A stretch of DNA of 64,000 nucleotides, taken from Chrysaora quinquecirrha. Lineage: Eukaryota; Cnidaria; Scyphozoa; Semaeostomeae; Pelagiidae. Under the pieces are notes generated by a model that worked only from the letters and a program-made list of their open reading frames with translations, searched no databases and was not told the origin of the DNA. The stretch is from assembly GCA_014526335.1 (NCBI GenBank), contig JACTAT010000014.1:7100393-7164392 (forward strand), given 5' to 3'. Positions 13,951-25,085 of this stretch are shown here, in pieces. The position numbers and the translations under genes were made by a program. How positions within the stretch are numbered: position 1 is the first letter of the stretch; the number at the start of each line of letters is the position of its first letter.

Positions 13951-15960
13951 ATACTAAATCCTATCAAATACCCCCTAAATAGACTCTAGGGGGTAAATAA
14001 AGTGTTTTTCTATCAAATTAGGTCCAATAAAGAAGAAAAATTTCCCTCAAAAATCGCCAAAAAGGTAATCCTATAGCTTTACAAAATGGCCAAAAATCGG
14101 GGAAAATAAGGGGTTCTGAAAACTTAATTTTTACTTAAAAAATAGATACTAAATCCTACCAAATACGACCTAAATAGCCTCTAATGGTTAAATAAAGTGT
14201 TTTTCTATCAAATTAGGTCCAATTAAGAAGAAAAAATTTCCCTCAAAAAATCGCCAAAAAGGCAAGTCTATAGCCTTACTAAATGGCCAAAAATCGGCCA
14301 AAATAAGGGGTTCTGAAAACTTATTTTTTTCTTCAAAAATAATCATTTAATCCTACCAAATACTCCCTAAATAGCCTCTAGGGGGTAAATAAAGTGTTTT
14401 CTATCAAATTAGGTCCAATTAAGAAGAAAATATTTCCCACAAAAAATCGCCAAAAAGGCAAGTCTATAGCCTTACTAAATGGCCAAAAATCGGCCAAAAT
14501 AAGGAGTTCTGAAAACTTAATTTTTTCTTCAAAAATAATCATTTAATCCTACCAAATACCCCCTAAATAGCCTCTAGGGGGTAAATAAAGTGTTTTTCTA
14601 TCAAATTAGGTCCAATTAAGAAGAAAAAATTTCCCTCAAAAAATCGCCAAATAGGCAAGCCTATAGCCTTACTAAATGGCCAAAAATCTGCCAAAATAAG
14701 GGGCTTCGAAAACTTATTTTTTCTTCAAAAATAAATACTAAATCCTCCCAAATACCCCCTAAATAGCTTCTAAGGGGTAAATAAAGTGTTTTTCTAGCAA
14801 ACTTGGTTGAATTAAGAAGAAAAAATTTCCCTCAAAATATCGCCAAAATGGCAAGTCTATAGCCTTACTAAATGGCCAAAATTCGGCCAAAATAAGGGGT
14901 TCTGAAAACTTATTTTTCTTCAAAATAGTCACTTAATCCTACCAAATACCCCCTAAATAACGTCTAGGGGGTAAATGAAGTGTTTTTCTATCAAATTAGG
15001 TCCAATTAAGAAGAAAACATTTCCCTAAAGATATCGCCAAAATGGCAAGTCTATATAGCCTTACTAAATGGCCAAAATTAAAATTAGGGTTCTGAAAACT
15101 TATTTTTTTGTTCAAAAATAAATACTATATCCTGTCAAATACCCCCTAAATAGTCTCTTAGGGGTAAATAAAGTGTTTTTCTATCAAATTAGATCAAATT
15201 CAGAAGAAAATATTTCCCTCAAAAATCGCAAAAAAGGCAAGTCTATAACTTTGCCAAATCGCCGAAAATTGGCAAGAATCAGGGGTTTTGACAATTCCTT
15301 TTTTCTTCAGAAATATTTATCTAAACCTACCAAAAACCCCCTAAATGGCCTCTAGAGGTATCATATTAGTATTTTTTATCGAAAATGGGTCGCATTAGGG
15401 AGAATGAATTTCCCTAAAAAAGTTTCCAAAAAAGCAAGTCTATAGCCTTGCCAAATCGTTAAAAATCGGACAAAATCAGGGGTTTTGAAAACCTCCTTTT
15501 TCTTCAAAAATATCTATCGAAACATATCAGTAACCCCCTGAATAGCCTGTAGAGGGTAAATAAAGGTATTTCCTATCAAAATGGATCAAATTAGGGGGTA
15601 TAATTTTTTCCTGAAAAAATCGCCAAAAAGGCAAGTCTATAGCCTTGCCAAATTGCAAGACATCGGCCAAAATAAGGGGTTTTGAAAAGCTCACTTTTTC
15701 TTCAAAAATGTTTATCTAAATATACCAGAAACCCCCTGAATAGCCTCTAGAGGGTAAATAATGGTATTTTCTTTCAAAATGGATCGAATCAGGGAGAAAA
15801 ATTTAACTTGAAAACTGGCCAAAAAGGCAAGTCTATCTATAGCTTTGCCAAATTGCCAAAAATGGTCCAAAATCAGGCGTCTAAAACCTTTCCTTCAAAA
15901 ATACTTATCTACGCCTTCCAAAACCCGCCTGAATTGCCTCTAGGTGTTACATAATGGTAC
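13950..15960. repeat. Divergent right edge of the satellite array
   Basis: Monomers become progressively more diverged toward the right. From about 13,950 point changes and small indels accumulate. From about 15,170 copies are recognisable mainly by a GGCAAGTCTATAGCC-like core and a CTAGAGGGTAAATAA-like tail. The last trace is near 15,950 (AATTGCCTCTAGGTG). This gradient is the usual form of a satellite boundary, where edge copies escape homogenisation. Confidence 0.9.
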
Positions 15961-16690
15961 TTTTCTTCGAAATGGGTGGAATAAGGAAGAAAACACTTCT
16001 TTCTCCAGGCAGATTACAATGGTACACTCCGTGACCAAAAAAGGGAATTGAAACCTGCGGCCGTGACCAAAAAGGGAAGAATAATGAAGATAGAACAGGA
16101 CTGATGACTTTTAGATAAAGAGAATTTAAATTTTTGCGGGTCACAGCCCGGGCCCCAGACTTCTGACCCCGCCGAACCCCCCTCTCGACTACATTGTATT
16201 TATCTTGCCAAACCGTGTTTGCCAAAGGAGAGGATGCAATAAAAACAAGTATTCAGTACGTCTGATTTTCATGACCTCAGAAATACGAAGGTAATTTTGA
16301 TTCTCTAAGCAAAATAAGGCTAAATATGCAATTGATATTAAAATACTTATATTCAATATCTTTACACGAAGTTTCTTTTGACAACTTACTACTAAAATAC
16401 GAATTACAGAGTTTATCCATGAAAGACGTTGCAATCTATAGGTAGTTTCTGAGTTCTTGTTTTTATATGAAAATATTATGGTTTTAGCTCTATAAGTGTG
16501 CCCGAATAAGGCCATGAACTTGCGTCATGATTACGTAATTATAATTCCATTGATGCAACACCACTGATCTAAATCAGAACGCCACTATATATGACGTCAT
16601 ATTCTTATCTTGATGATATCATAGTTAAAACGTTATTAAGACGTCATGAACAATTCCTAAAACACAAACATTACAAATACATGGAATGGA
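15961..16690. other. Unique sequence, no feature recognised
   Basis: Transition from satellite to gene-bearing DNA. The minus-strand open frames here are short and show no recognisable domain or splice context. The stretch lies downstream of the receptor stop codon and may include its 3' flank. Confidence 0.5.
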
Positions 16691-16739
16691 TGTTATTTTA
16701 TATCATAAACGTCTATCCTACAAGTATTCGAAAACTTTG

Positions 16740-17230
16740 AATGAAATCAAGATAACTGGAATTTCAAAATCTAGATAACCATTGATTTGAAGATTTTCAA
16801 AAGCAAAACATTGGATTCGTTTGGGTTAAATAGATCGCACAATCCAGAAATGGATTTTAAGATATAGTCAACTATATATATCTATATATAACTAAATATC
16901 TGTATATCTTTGCTGCAATCAAGATTACTCCATTTCACAATCTAGATAATCATAGATTCGATTTTCAAAAAATATCATGGATTGGTTAATTAGACTGCAA
17001 AATCTAGAACTGGATTTGAAGATATGCGGTCAATTATATATCTTTGATGCAATTCAGATAACTCAATTTCATTATCTAGATAATCATAGATTCGAAGGTT
17101 TTCAAAAAATCTAAACAATATCAGTATCAATATCTTATTGGTTCGGGTTAATTGAACTGCACAATCCAGAACTGGATTTGAAGATAAATTCGATCAACTA
17201 CGTATCTAGATTCGAATTTCCAAATCACAT
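16740..17230. repeat. Short tandem array, about 3 copies of 130-170 bp
   Basis: Three diverged copies share the segments ATCAAGATTACTC, ATCTAGATAATCATAGATTC and AATCCAGAACTGGATTTGAA. The first segment starts near 16,745, 16,916 and 17,049; the last starts near 16,841, 17,001 and 17,163. The array lies just downstream (minus sense) of the receptor stop codon, so it may fall in the 3' UTR or 3' flank. Confidence 0.8.
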
Positions 17231-17392
17231 AAGTCAAATTTCTTAAGATCCATTCGGATTTTCAAGACTTTATAATCTAAATCTGGATTCGAAGATATAC
17301 AGACAATTGGATATACTGAATCTGAATCTAGATCTAGATACGAATGTTAGCCTGAATTACAGTACTTGAAATAGATTCTATTTAAATTGACT

Positions 17393-17643
17393 TCATAATC
17401 TAGATTTGGCTTCTAACATTTCTACGAGTAAATCGGATAGCTGGGCTTCTCCCGAAAGTTTTACACGATAAAAATACTCTATAACATTGTTCACAATGTG
17501 CTTCAGTTGTGGTAGAATCAGGATGATTTTCGCGAATTTTTGCGGTTTGTCAGGGTGATGGCTTGCCACATGGTAATTTAGCGCCAGACTGAATTTATTA
17601 ACGAGATCTTGAACCTTCATCGGGCCAGTTAATCCACGCGAAT
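17393..17643 (-). CDS. NR3-type nuclear receptor, last exon (LBD helices 9-12, AF-2)
   Basis: C-terminal exon of the receptor. It starts after a TTTATAG acceptor and begins with two bases that complete an Asp codon with the G left by the upstream exon (phase 1). It encodes about residues 274-355 of the predicted protein and ends in TGA. The segment ILPQLKHIVNNVIEYFYRVK followed by LLVEMLEA is the helix 10-12 region. LLVEML fits the AF-2 coactivator motif (two hydrophobic residues, any residue, Glu, two hydrophobic). The FYxVKLxG and EMLEA pattern resembles ERR more than other receptors. AF-2 closes over the ligand pocket and recruits LxxLL coactivators in family members; that function is inferred here. 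The spliced join reads LLNAD-SRGLTGP, which keeps the helix 8-9 spacing expected of ERR. Confidence 0.92.
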
Positions 17644-18956
17644 CTATAAAGAATATTAAATTGGATTAATCAATATTGATGATATGGCAAGAATATGATC
17701 TTCATACAACAGAATAATAAATTGGGGATTTCATTATGAATGAAAAATGATTCACGATTGTCTGATACATCGAGAACTCGTTAGATTTACAAGTGATTTT
17801 AACCATGCAACCATCAATCAGGCGTAGTGGTAAAGTCTAATTTTTGAAGAGCACTTTATCTCAATTAACAAGGCGGAGGGCTTAACTAATATGAACCATA
17901 AACAGATTTTGGAAAGTGCTGAAGATATAAATGGAAAGAGCCGAAGAAATGAATGGAAAGAGTTGAAGATATGAAAGGAAGAGAGAAAGATATGAAAGGA
18001 AGAGGGGAAGATATGAATGACAAGAGGAGAAGATGAAAAGAGTAAGAGTGGAAGATATGAATGACAAGTGTAGAAGATACGAAAGGAAAGAGAGGAAGAT
18101 ATGAATGGAAGCGAGGAAGATGTGAATGGAAATAGTAGAAGATATGAAAGGAAGAGTGGAAGATATGAAAGGAAGAGGGGAAGATATGAATGACAAGAGG
18201 AGAAGATTAAAAGAGTAAGAGTGGAAGATACGAAAGGAAAGAGAGGAAGATGTGAATGGAAAGAGTGGAAGATTAGGAAAGAAAGAGAGGAGGATATGAA
18301 TGGCAAGGGGATAAGATGTGAATAGCAAGATGAGAAGATATGAAAGGAAGATATGACGATATGAATGCCAAGAGCTGAAGATATGAAAGGAAGGAAGAGA
18401 GGAAGATATGAATGACAAGAGCAGAAGATAAAAAAGAGTAAGAGAGGAAGATATGAATGACAAGAGCGGAAGATACGAAAGGAAAGAGAGGAAGATATGA
18501 AGGGATAGAATGGAAGGTATGAATGACAAGAGGGGAAAATAAGAAAAGAAAGAGATGAAGATGCGAATGGCAAGAGTGGAAGATATGAAAGGAAGATATG
18601 AATGGCAAGAGTGGAAGATAAGATAAGAAAGAGTGGAAGATATGAAAGGAAAAGATGAAGAAATGAGTGGCAAATGGAGAAAATATGAACGGAAAGAGTG
18701 AGACATATGACTGGAAAGAGGAGAAGATACGAATGGAAAGAGGGAAGATAAGAAAAAAAGAGAGGAAGATTTGAATGGAAAGAGTGATCCATAATCTTTA
18801 TGAATGATGGGTGATCCAAGAACAGAATAGACTCACAAAACTGTTTATGGAGACAATGAACCGACCTATTAGCACATGATGCAATGAACCTATGAACCAT
18901 TAGTAGAGGCAGATAAAAGGAAAGCTCAAGGATTTGAAATAAAATCACTAGCGTAC
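17644..18956 (-). other. Receptor intron 2
   Basis: Bounded by GTACGC at the donor side (18,956 downward on the minus strand) and TTTATAG at the acceptor (17,644). Phase 1. Most of it is the GAAGATATGAA minisatellite described separately. The LBD reading frame stays open through the minisatellite as far as 17,818. Confidence 0.88.
17930..18790. repeat. Purine-rich minisatellite inside receptor intron 2
   Basis: Degenerate tandem repeat of about 20-25 bp units built on GGAAGATATGAA and AAAGAGTGGAAGATA, almost pure purine on the plus strand and so polypyrimidine in the receptor transcript. Minus-strand frames read Ser/Phe/Leu/Pro-rich low-complexity protein, which explains the long ORFs here. 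Such purine/pyrimidine tracts can form triplex DNA and can act as strong polypyrimidine signals for splicing; neither is shown here. Confidence 0.92.
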
Positions 18957-19505
18957 CTGCATTTAAAAGTCCAATAGCTTTTAAACAAACGAATTCTTCA
19001 CCATCAATTCCATAACCTTGCACCCTTGATACTAACGATGACAACTGATTATGAACTGTTTCTAGCCCAAGTACTGGTGCCAGCGTATCGTTCACTATTA
19101 AATTCGCCGAGAACTGAGTTTTATTTGAATGCGGTAACGAATAAAATATCCAGTTCAATAAAAGCATTTCGATCCAGCCAGCTTGGAGCAATATCGCTTG
19201 ATCATTTAATGTCAAAGTCTCATATCCTGGAAGGCCTCTTGCCCAATCTATTGCAGATATCAATTGTTTTCCAACTATTTCGCATAAGTTCGCAGTTGTT
19301 GGCTTTAGATTAGCATCATTATTTTCTGGTATTAGGCTTGGTTTTTCTTGTTCGTGTAGTAATTTCAATGTTTTTATAAGTTTCTCTAATTCAGCATCCT
19401 GAGTGCTTGTCGGTTCAACAATTTTCCTATCATCATCTTCGTCGACTTTTTGCTTTTTAGTTTTGCCTTTTCTTGAAGGTTTCTTTATTTTTTTATTTCC
19501 TAAAA
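18957..19505 (-). CDS. NR3-type nuclear receptor, hinge and LBD helices 1-8 exon
   Basis: Follows a TTTTTTCAG acceptor and ends at a GCAG/GTACGC donor. Phase 1 in, phase 1 out; 549 bases encode about residues 90-273. The first part is a Lys-rich hinge (KKIKKPSRKGKTKKQK, likely nuclear localisation signal) and an acidic run, then a LEKLIKTLKLLHEQ helix. The LBD signature is ISAIDWARGLPGYETLTLND followed by LLQAGWIEMLLLNW (helices 3-5). EEFVCLKAIGLLNA is the helix 8 region, closest to ER and ERR. Aligned by hand to human ER-alpha, the helix 3 Glu353 position is Gln170 and the helix 5 Arg394 position is Tyr211, so the usual anchor for a steroid A-ring hydroxyl is absent. The ligand is unknown; it could be an orphan or constitutive receptor. 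Confidence 0.93.
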
Positions 19506-19529
19506 CTGAAAAAAATCATATTTCAGAGT

Positions 19530-20790
19530 CAAATCTTAAGAGTTTTACGGCATCGTGAAATCAGAGGTTCGATGGTCCGCTTAATACATCGCTTTGTCGG
19601 TTATGTGACGTTTCATGCCCTGCTCAAACAATTAAACACTGTTTGTCAAACATTTGAAATTTGATTGTCAACCAAAATGTTTCACCATGTGTTTTACGTC
19701 TTAGAGTTTAATGGCATCGCGAAATCAGAGGTTCGATGGTCCGCTCAGATTAATACAACGCTTTGTCGGTTATGTGACGTTTCATGCCCTGCTCAAACAA
19801 TTAAAAATTGTTTGTCAAACATCTGAAATTTGATTGTCAACCAAAATGTTTCACCATGTGTTTTACGTCTTAGAGTTTAATGGCATCGTGAAATCAGAGG
19901 TTCGATGGTCCGCTTAATACATCGCTTTGTCGGTTACACGCTTTTTTTATAAGGAACCTACCTCAAGACCTAGTTCTTAAAGTTCCTTATTTTTGGGCCT
20001 CTTTTGAGGCAATTGTAGTTCCAAAAGTTCCTTAATAGTTCCTTAATTTTAACTGCACATACAGATACAGTGGTCTTAACAATAAAAGAGAGACATTTGC
20101 ATGTGAGCAAAGCTCGAGACTACTCAAAGAAACATTGGATACATGCTTAACGTACAATTTATGTGATTTTCAACTGTAAATGAATGGAACCGGCTTTCTA
20201 ATTATTGATTATTTCCAGTGATAAAAGTATTCAACATTCAAAAGTTCTTAATGATTTTCTATTTAGTAGTATAAGTTCTTAAATTTTTCGGGCCTTCTAC
20301 ATGTAGGTTCCTTATAAAGTGGTTCTTTTTAAAAAAAAAGCGTGTATCGGTGTATGTGACGTTTCATGCCCTGGCCAAACAATTAAACACTGTTTGTCAA
20401 ACATTTGAAATTTGCTTGTCAACCAAAATGTTTCACCATGTGTTTTACCTCTTAGAGTTTAACAGTATCGCGAAATCAGAGGTTCGATGGTCCGCTCAGA
20501 TTAATACATCGCTTTGTCGGTTATGTGACGTTTCATGCCCTGCTCAAACAATTAAACATTGTTTGTCAAACATTTGAAATTTACATGTCAAGCAAAGTGT
20601 TTACCATGTGTTTTACGTCTAAGAGTTTAACGGCATTGCGAAATAAGAGGTTCAAAGGGCAGCTTCACCGGCCGCTTCATACATCACTTTTCAGAGATGT
20701 GACGTTTCATGCCCTAGCCAAACAATTAAAAATTGTTGGTTAAACATTTGAACATTGGTTGTCAAGCAAAATGTTTTACCATGTAGCCAC
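19530..20790. repeat. Tandem array of about 169 bp, about 5 copies
   Basis: The landmark GTGACGTTTCATGCCCT occurs at 19,605, 19,774, 20,356, 20,525 and 20,699. Spacing is 169-174 bp except where a MITE has split one copy. Other shared segments are AGAGGTTCGATGGTCCGC, CAATTAAACACTGTTTGTC and AAAATGTTTCACCATGTG. The last copy is the most diverged. The GTGACGT...CCAAAC...AAACAT module is also related to a dispersed element near 46.5 kb. Confidence 0.93.
19935..20346. mobile_element. MITE with TACACGCTTTTTTTATAAGG ends, inserted in the 169-bp array
   Basis: About 412 bp. The left end reads TACACGCTTTTTTTATAAGG; the right end is its inverted counterpart, with about 18 extra bases between GCGTGTA-AAAA and the CTTATAAGGAAC-like part. 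TCGGT flanks both ends and looks like a 5-bp target duplication. Removing the element restores one 169-bp array unit almost exactly. The interior repeats the words TTCCTTAA and AAGTTCCTTA. No transposase is present, so it is non-autonomous. Confidence 0.85.
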
Positions 20791-21495
20791 ATCACAAACA
20801 ATTTCCGTTAAAATTTTTGCTTGCATCATCAAAAACGTTATTGCATTTTTTCAAAACATTGCGCAAAATAGCTTGCCAATTGGTAATATCACTCATGTTT
20901 GCTTGCCAAGCAACGTTCTGTGACGTGGCCAAATGTTTAAACATTGTTTGATGACCAAACTTCAATTGTATATGTGTGTATACAAATTTGCGTACACCGA
21001 TTGAATTCGACAAACCGCTTTTGCAGCCGATGGACTGGAACGATTCAAGAAAAGCCTCGTCTATGGAAAAACAAGAATAGGAAAGCCATGGAGATGACCT
21101 GCTTCACCATAGATCAACTTCAGTTAGAGATCGCATACAACCCCCCCCCGAAAATCACCTCAGCTGCATTACCAGTAAACGGATCCCAGAGATTAAACAG
21201 GGGTTCTTCTTCAACCAGTCACGAAACATTGCTAAAGCAATGATAACGTATTCGTGCTACATTGTTTAGAGTGTTATTAAAATGATTTTAGGATTTTCGA
21301 AGACAATGTCCGCCATTTTGGTATCACGCCATGCGATATTGATAACAATTTCCCTTTTTTAAGCTGAGCAGCGCGTGTTTCTTTTACTGAAAGACTACTA
21401 CTGTATGTCATAATCTCTTCAACACTGGAAGGCACAGTCATGGGCGGCAACTTCCTTTCACCTGCACAGCTCCATAAAACATGTTCTTGGGAGAG
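20791..21495. other. Diverged GTGACGTGGCC-type element, then unique DNA
   Basis: 20,780-20,990 holds a variant of the sequence seen at 46.5 kb (TGTGACGTGGCCAAATG followed by AAACATTGTTTGATG). The rest shows no recognised feature. Short ORFs on both strands carry no domain. Confidence 0.5.
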
Positions 21496-21659
21496 CGTTG
21501 TTGCTCTTTAAACTCCTGAAAATCCCCTTAAAGCAAGCATATCGTCGGTTTGGAATACTGAAGATTCGATTTAACATTTCACTATCAGAGAAAGATATTG
21601 TGATAGCAGGAAAATTGATGAAAAATGATTTTGTTACTAAGAACTTAGAATGGTTCAGT

Positions 21660-23055
21660 CATGATGGTAATGATGATGAAAATGATGATGATGATGATGC
21701 TGCTAATGATGATGTAGATAACGAAGTTGATGATGATGCTGCTGCTAATGATGATGTAGATAATGATTATGATGATGATGCTGCTGCTGCTAATGATGAT
21801 GTAGATAGTGAGGTTGATGATGACGCTGCTGCTAATGATGATAATAATGATGATTATGAGGCTGCTGCTAATGATGATGTAGATAATGATTATGATGATG
21901 ATGATGCTGCTGCTGCTAATGATGATGTAGATAATGAGGTTGATGATGATGCTGCTGCTAATGATGATAATAATAATGATTATGAGGCTGCTGCTAATGA
22001 TGATGTAGATAATGAGGTTGATGATGATGCTGCTGCTAATGATGATAATAATAATGATTATGAGGCTGCTGCTAATGATGATGTAGATAATGATGATGAT
22101 GGTGCTGCTGCTGCTGCTGCTAACGATGATGTAGATAAAGAGGTTGATGATGATGCTGCTGCTAATGATGATGTAGATAACGAGGTCGATGATGATGCTG
22201 CTGCTAATGATGATGATGATAAAATGATGATTGTGATGCTGCTGTTAATGATGATGCAGATAATGATGATGATGATGATGCTGCTGCTGCTGCTAACGAT
22301 GATGTAGATAAAGAGGTTGATGATGATGCTGCTGCTAATGATGATAATAATAATGATTATGAGGCTGCTGCTAATGATGATGTAGATAATGATGATGATG
22401 GTGCTGCTGCTGCTGCTGCTAACGATGATGTAGATAAAGAGGTTGATGATGATGCTGCTGCTAATGATGATAATAATAATGATTATGAGGCTGCTGCTAA
22501 TGATGAAGTAGATAATGAGGTCGATGATGATGCTGCTGCTAATGATGATAATAATAATGATTATGAGGTTGCTGCTAATGATGATGTAGATAATGAGGTT
22601 GATGATGATGCTGCTGCAGCTAATGATGATGTAGATAAAGAGGTTGATGATGATGCTGCTGCTAATGATGATGATAATAATAACGATGATCATGACGCTG
22701 CTGCTAATGATGACGTAAATGATGATAATAATGATGATAATGATACTGCTGCTAATGATGATGCAGATAATGATGATGATGAAAATGATGCTGCTGCTGC
22801 TGATGAGGACGACGATGATGAAGATGATGATAATGATGGTGGTGGTGACGATCATGATGATTATGATACTGATCGTGATGACGATGATTGTAATGATGAT
22901 GATTATATGATGATGAAGATGATGATTGTGATAATAACGATGTCAGTGAAGAAGTTGACGATAACGATGACAATGAGGGAGATGATAATGATGGTGGTGA
23001 TGATGATGATAATGATTTTTATAATGACGATGACAGCGAGGACGACGACAATTAG
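21660..23055. repeat. GAT/GCT compound repeat with an Asp/Ala-rich open frame
   Basis: Tandem units of about 55-75 bp built from GATGAT, GCTGCTGCT, GTAGATAATGAGGTTGAT and AATAATAATGATTATGAG. On the plus strand one frame, preceded by about 55 non-repeat codons from 21,498, reads NDDVDNEVDDDAAA-type repeats to 22,307. A one-base shift near 22,210 breaks it, after which the same acidic protein continues in another frame to about 23,055. The tract lies inside the receptor intron on the opposite strand. No promoter, splice or domain evidence supports a real gene, so it is kept as a repeat; an acidic repeat protein is a weak alternative. Confidence 0.9.
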
Positions 23056-24005
23056 ACTTGCATCCCAAGTCCCTAACTTTCGCTCACATTGAATTGAATT
23101 AATATTGTTGTTATTCGCTTCACAAGTGTTTTTCGTTAATCAAGTGTTTCATATTATATTGCTGCTACGCAGGCTCCCCAGGCCCCGCAGCAACAAGAGA
23201 AACACGTTTGATTCAAACATCAGGCAGTAAAAGTGGACATAATTACAACTTGCAAAACAAAAAGTTATATCTGAGAAGAAGCGGGTGAGATCAAAAAAGC
23301 TTAGCAAAGTGTGTTTCCAACAGTTCTGTGGTCATGTAATTGACTTAAACAATTACAAATCTCGATTTTTCTACAATCAGCTGCTGTTACTATTGTGAAA
23401 TCGGGACTCGAATAGAACAAGATGTCCAACTCGTGTTTCTATACATTATCCGGGAATTAGGAAAATAAGATTTGCTCATACTGTGTTTTGAGCCCCAATC
23501 AAACAGCATCTTAAACCTTAATGCGTGGGCATTGTCTACTTAAGTTTATTGTTACAAATGCGAAGTGAAATTCTACAGCGGGATATAAGGATAGCATTTA
23601 AGCGTAAGATAGCCACTGCTGTGATGAACAATCGAGTCTAATATAGGATAAAAAAGGAATTGTATTTAAAACTGAACTAGCGTATGGTCAGCTTTTTGAA
23701 ACTGTTTAATCAAAACAAAGGCGTTGTACTTTTAATATGATGTGATTGCTAGTTTCATTATGTTGAAACTATGAGTTAATGATTTTGCGAGAAATTGCTT
23801 TGCAGATAAACAACTAGCGCGAATAGATTGTGTATTTAAATGTCTTTTAACTATCAGAGATTAAATAGAATTCTTGAAAAGTCTTATTAACAGTCCGATC
23901 TTTAGAACCAACATTGCAACATTGTTCTATCTTTAATTGCTACCAGGGATGGGTAGAGAATCACTGGGCTTCTGATTCAGCGAAATAAGTGAATCGACAA
24001 TATGC
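23056..24005. other. Mostly unique intronic sequence with a dispersed repeat end
   Basis: 23,064-23,117 (AAGTCCCTAACTTTCGCTC and so on) recurs in reverse orientation at 37,570-37,626, marking a dispersed repeat. Nothing else is recognised. Confidence 0.6.
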
Positions 24006-24009
24006 TTAT

Positions 24010-24545
24010 TTGATAACATGGTGATAATGATGATGATGATGATTATGATGATCATGATGATGATGGTAATGATGGTAATGATGACGATGATAACCATTAT
24101 GATGCTGATGATTATTATGACGATGATTATAGAAAGGACGATGACGATGATGATGACTGGGATAATAACGATGACAGTGAAGACGATGATGATGATGATG
24201 ATGATGATGACGAGGATGATTATGATTATGATGGTTGCTGATGTTGACAATGATTATCATTATAATTAAGATTATGATGCTGATGATTGGCGATGATGCA
24301 TGATGCTAATGAAGATGATGATGAAGGCCCATTGTGATGATGATATTAGTGATAATGATTATGATGATGATGATTGTGGTGATGATGTTGATGATGACGA
24401 AGACGACAAAGATGAATGAAGATGGTGATGAGAATGATGAAGATTACTAAGGTCACGACGTTGACGGTGATGATAAAGATGATGATGACGATAGTAATGA
24501 CGATCGATCACAACGATAAAGATGGCAATGCCGACGAGGACGAAG
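24010..24545. repeat. GATGAT-rich trinucleotide tract
   Basis: Long imperfect (GAT)n with GAC, AAT and TAT interruptions. All frames on both strands read Met-, Asp-, Ile- or His-rich low-complexity peptides, as expected from a trinucleotide repeat, and no frame stands out. Confidence 0.93.
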
Positions 24546-25085
24546 CTCAAGTTAAAACGCTAAATTCGAAGTGTTATGCGCATATGTAATCAAAAAAGGA
24601 GGAGTAGGAACCAACTGAGAAGCCACAAAAACAGTTGAAAATCAGCTGTCCGTAGCAGTTATCATGCGATAGCTTGTTTTTCTATTGCTTGTAAACAGCT
24701 GGTGAATCGCGTGGTTAAAAGGTTTTCGCAGATTGAAAACACATAACGCCTCGTTTTAAAGTTGGTTTAAGAAGTTAAATAAACATTTAGAAAATTAGCT
24801 TTTAAGAAAAGGAGATAAATTTGATGTTGGTTAGTTAGTGGTATTATCCGTTTCTATGATTAGACGGCTGTATTCATGGATAATAAGCACATTTAGTAGC
24901 AAATTGCAGAAAATGTTGATTACAGGTTTAAGCTTCGAGTATTCGTTTTCCAACTATACATCTGCTTGCGTTCCTAATATGTTTAAAATCATTTTCGTAG
25001 CTAAAATATCTAATGTTTATAAGCAACCTCATAAAGGAAACGAAAAAAAGTATACTCCGTTCAATGGATAAACTAAGAGATTTTG
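24546..25085. other. Intronic sequence, nothing recognised
   Basis: A small plus-strand ORF at 24,838-25,071 has no recognisable motif and is likely chance. Confidence 0.5.

Noticed and set aside
1..15960. Regular repeats resembling a CRISPR array
   Set aside because: The period is 190-198 bp with no unique spacers or cas genes, and the DNA is animal. It is a satellite.
17818..18956. C-terminal two-thirds of the 516-codon minus ORF as a real protein
   Set aside because: A good donor and a phase-matched downstream exon restoring the LBD show it to be intron; the sequence is a pyrimidine-rich minisatellite. Intron retention is kept as a finding only.
22058..22855. Ile/Ser-rich minus ORF over the GAT/GCT repeat
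   Set aside because: Antisense frame of a trinucleotide repeat, with no independent support.
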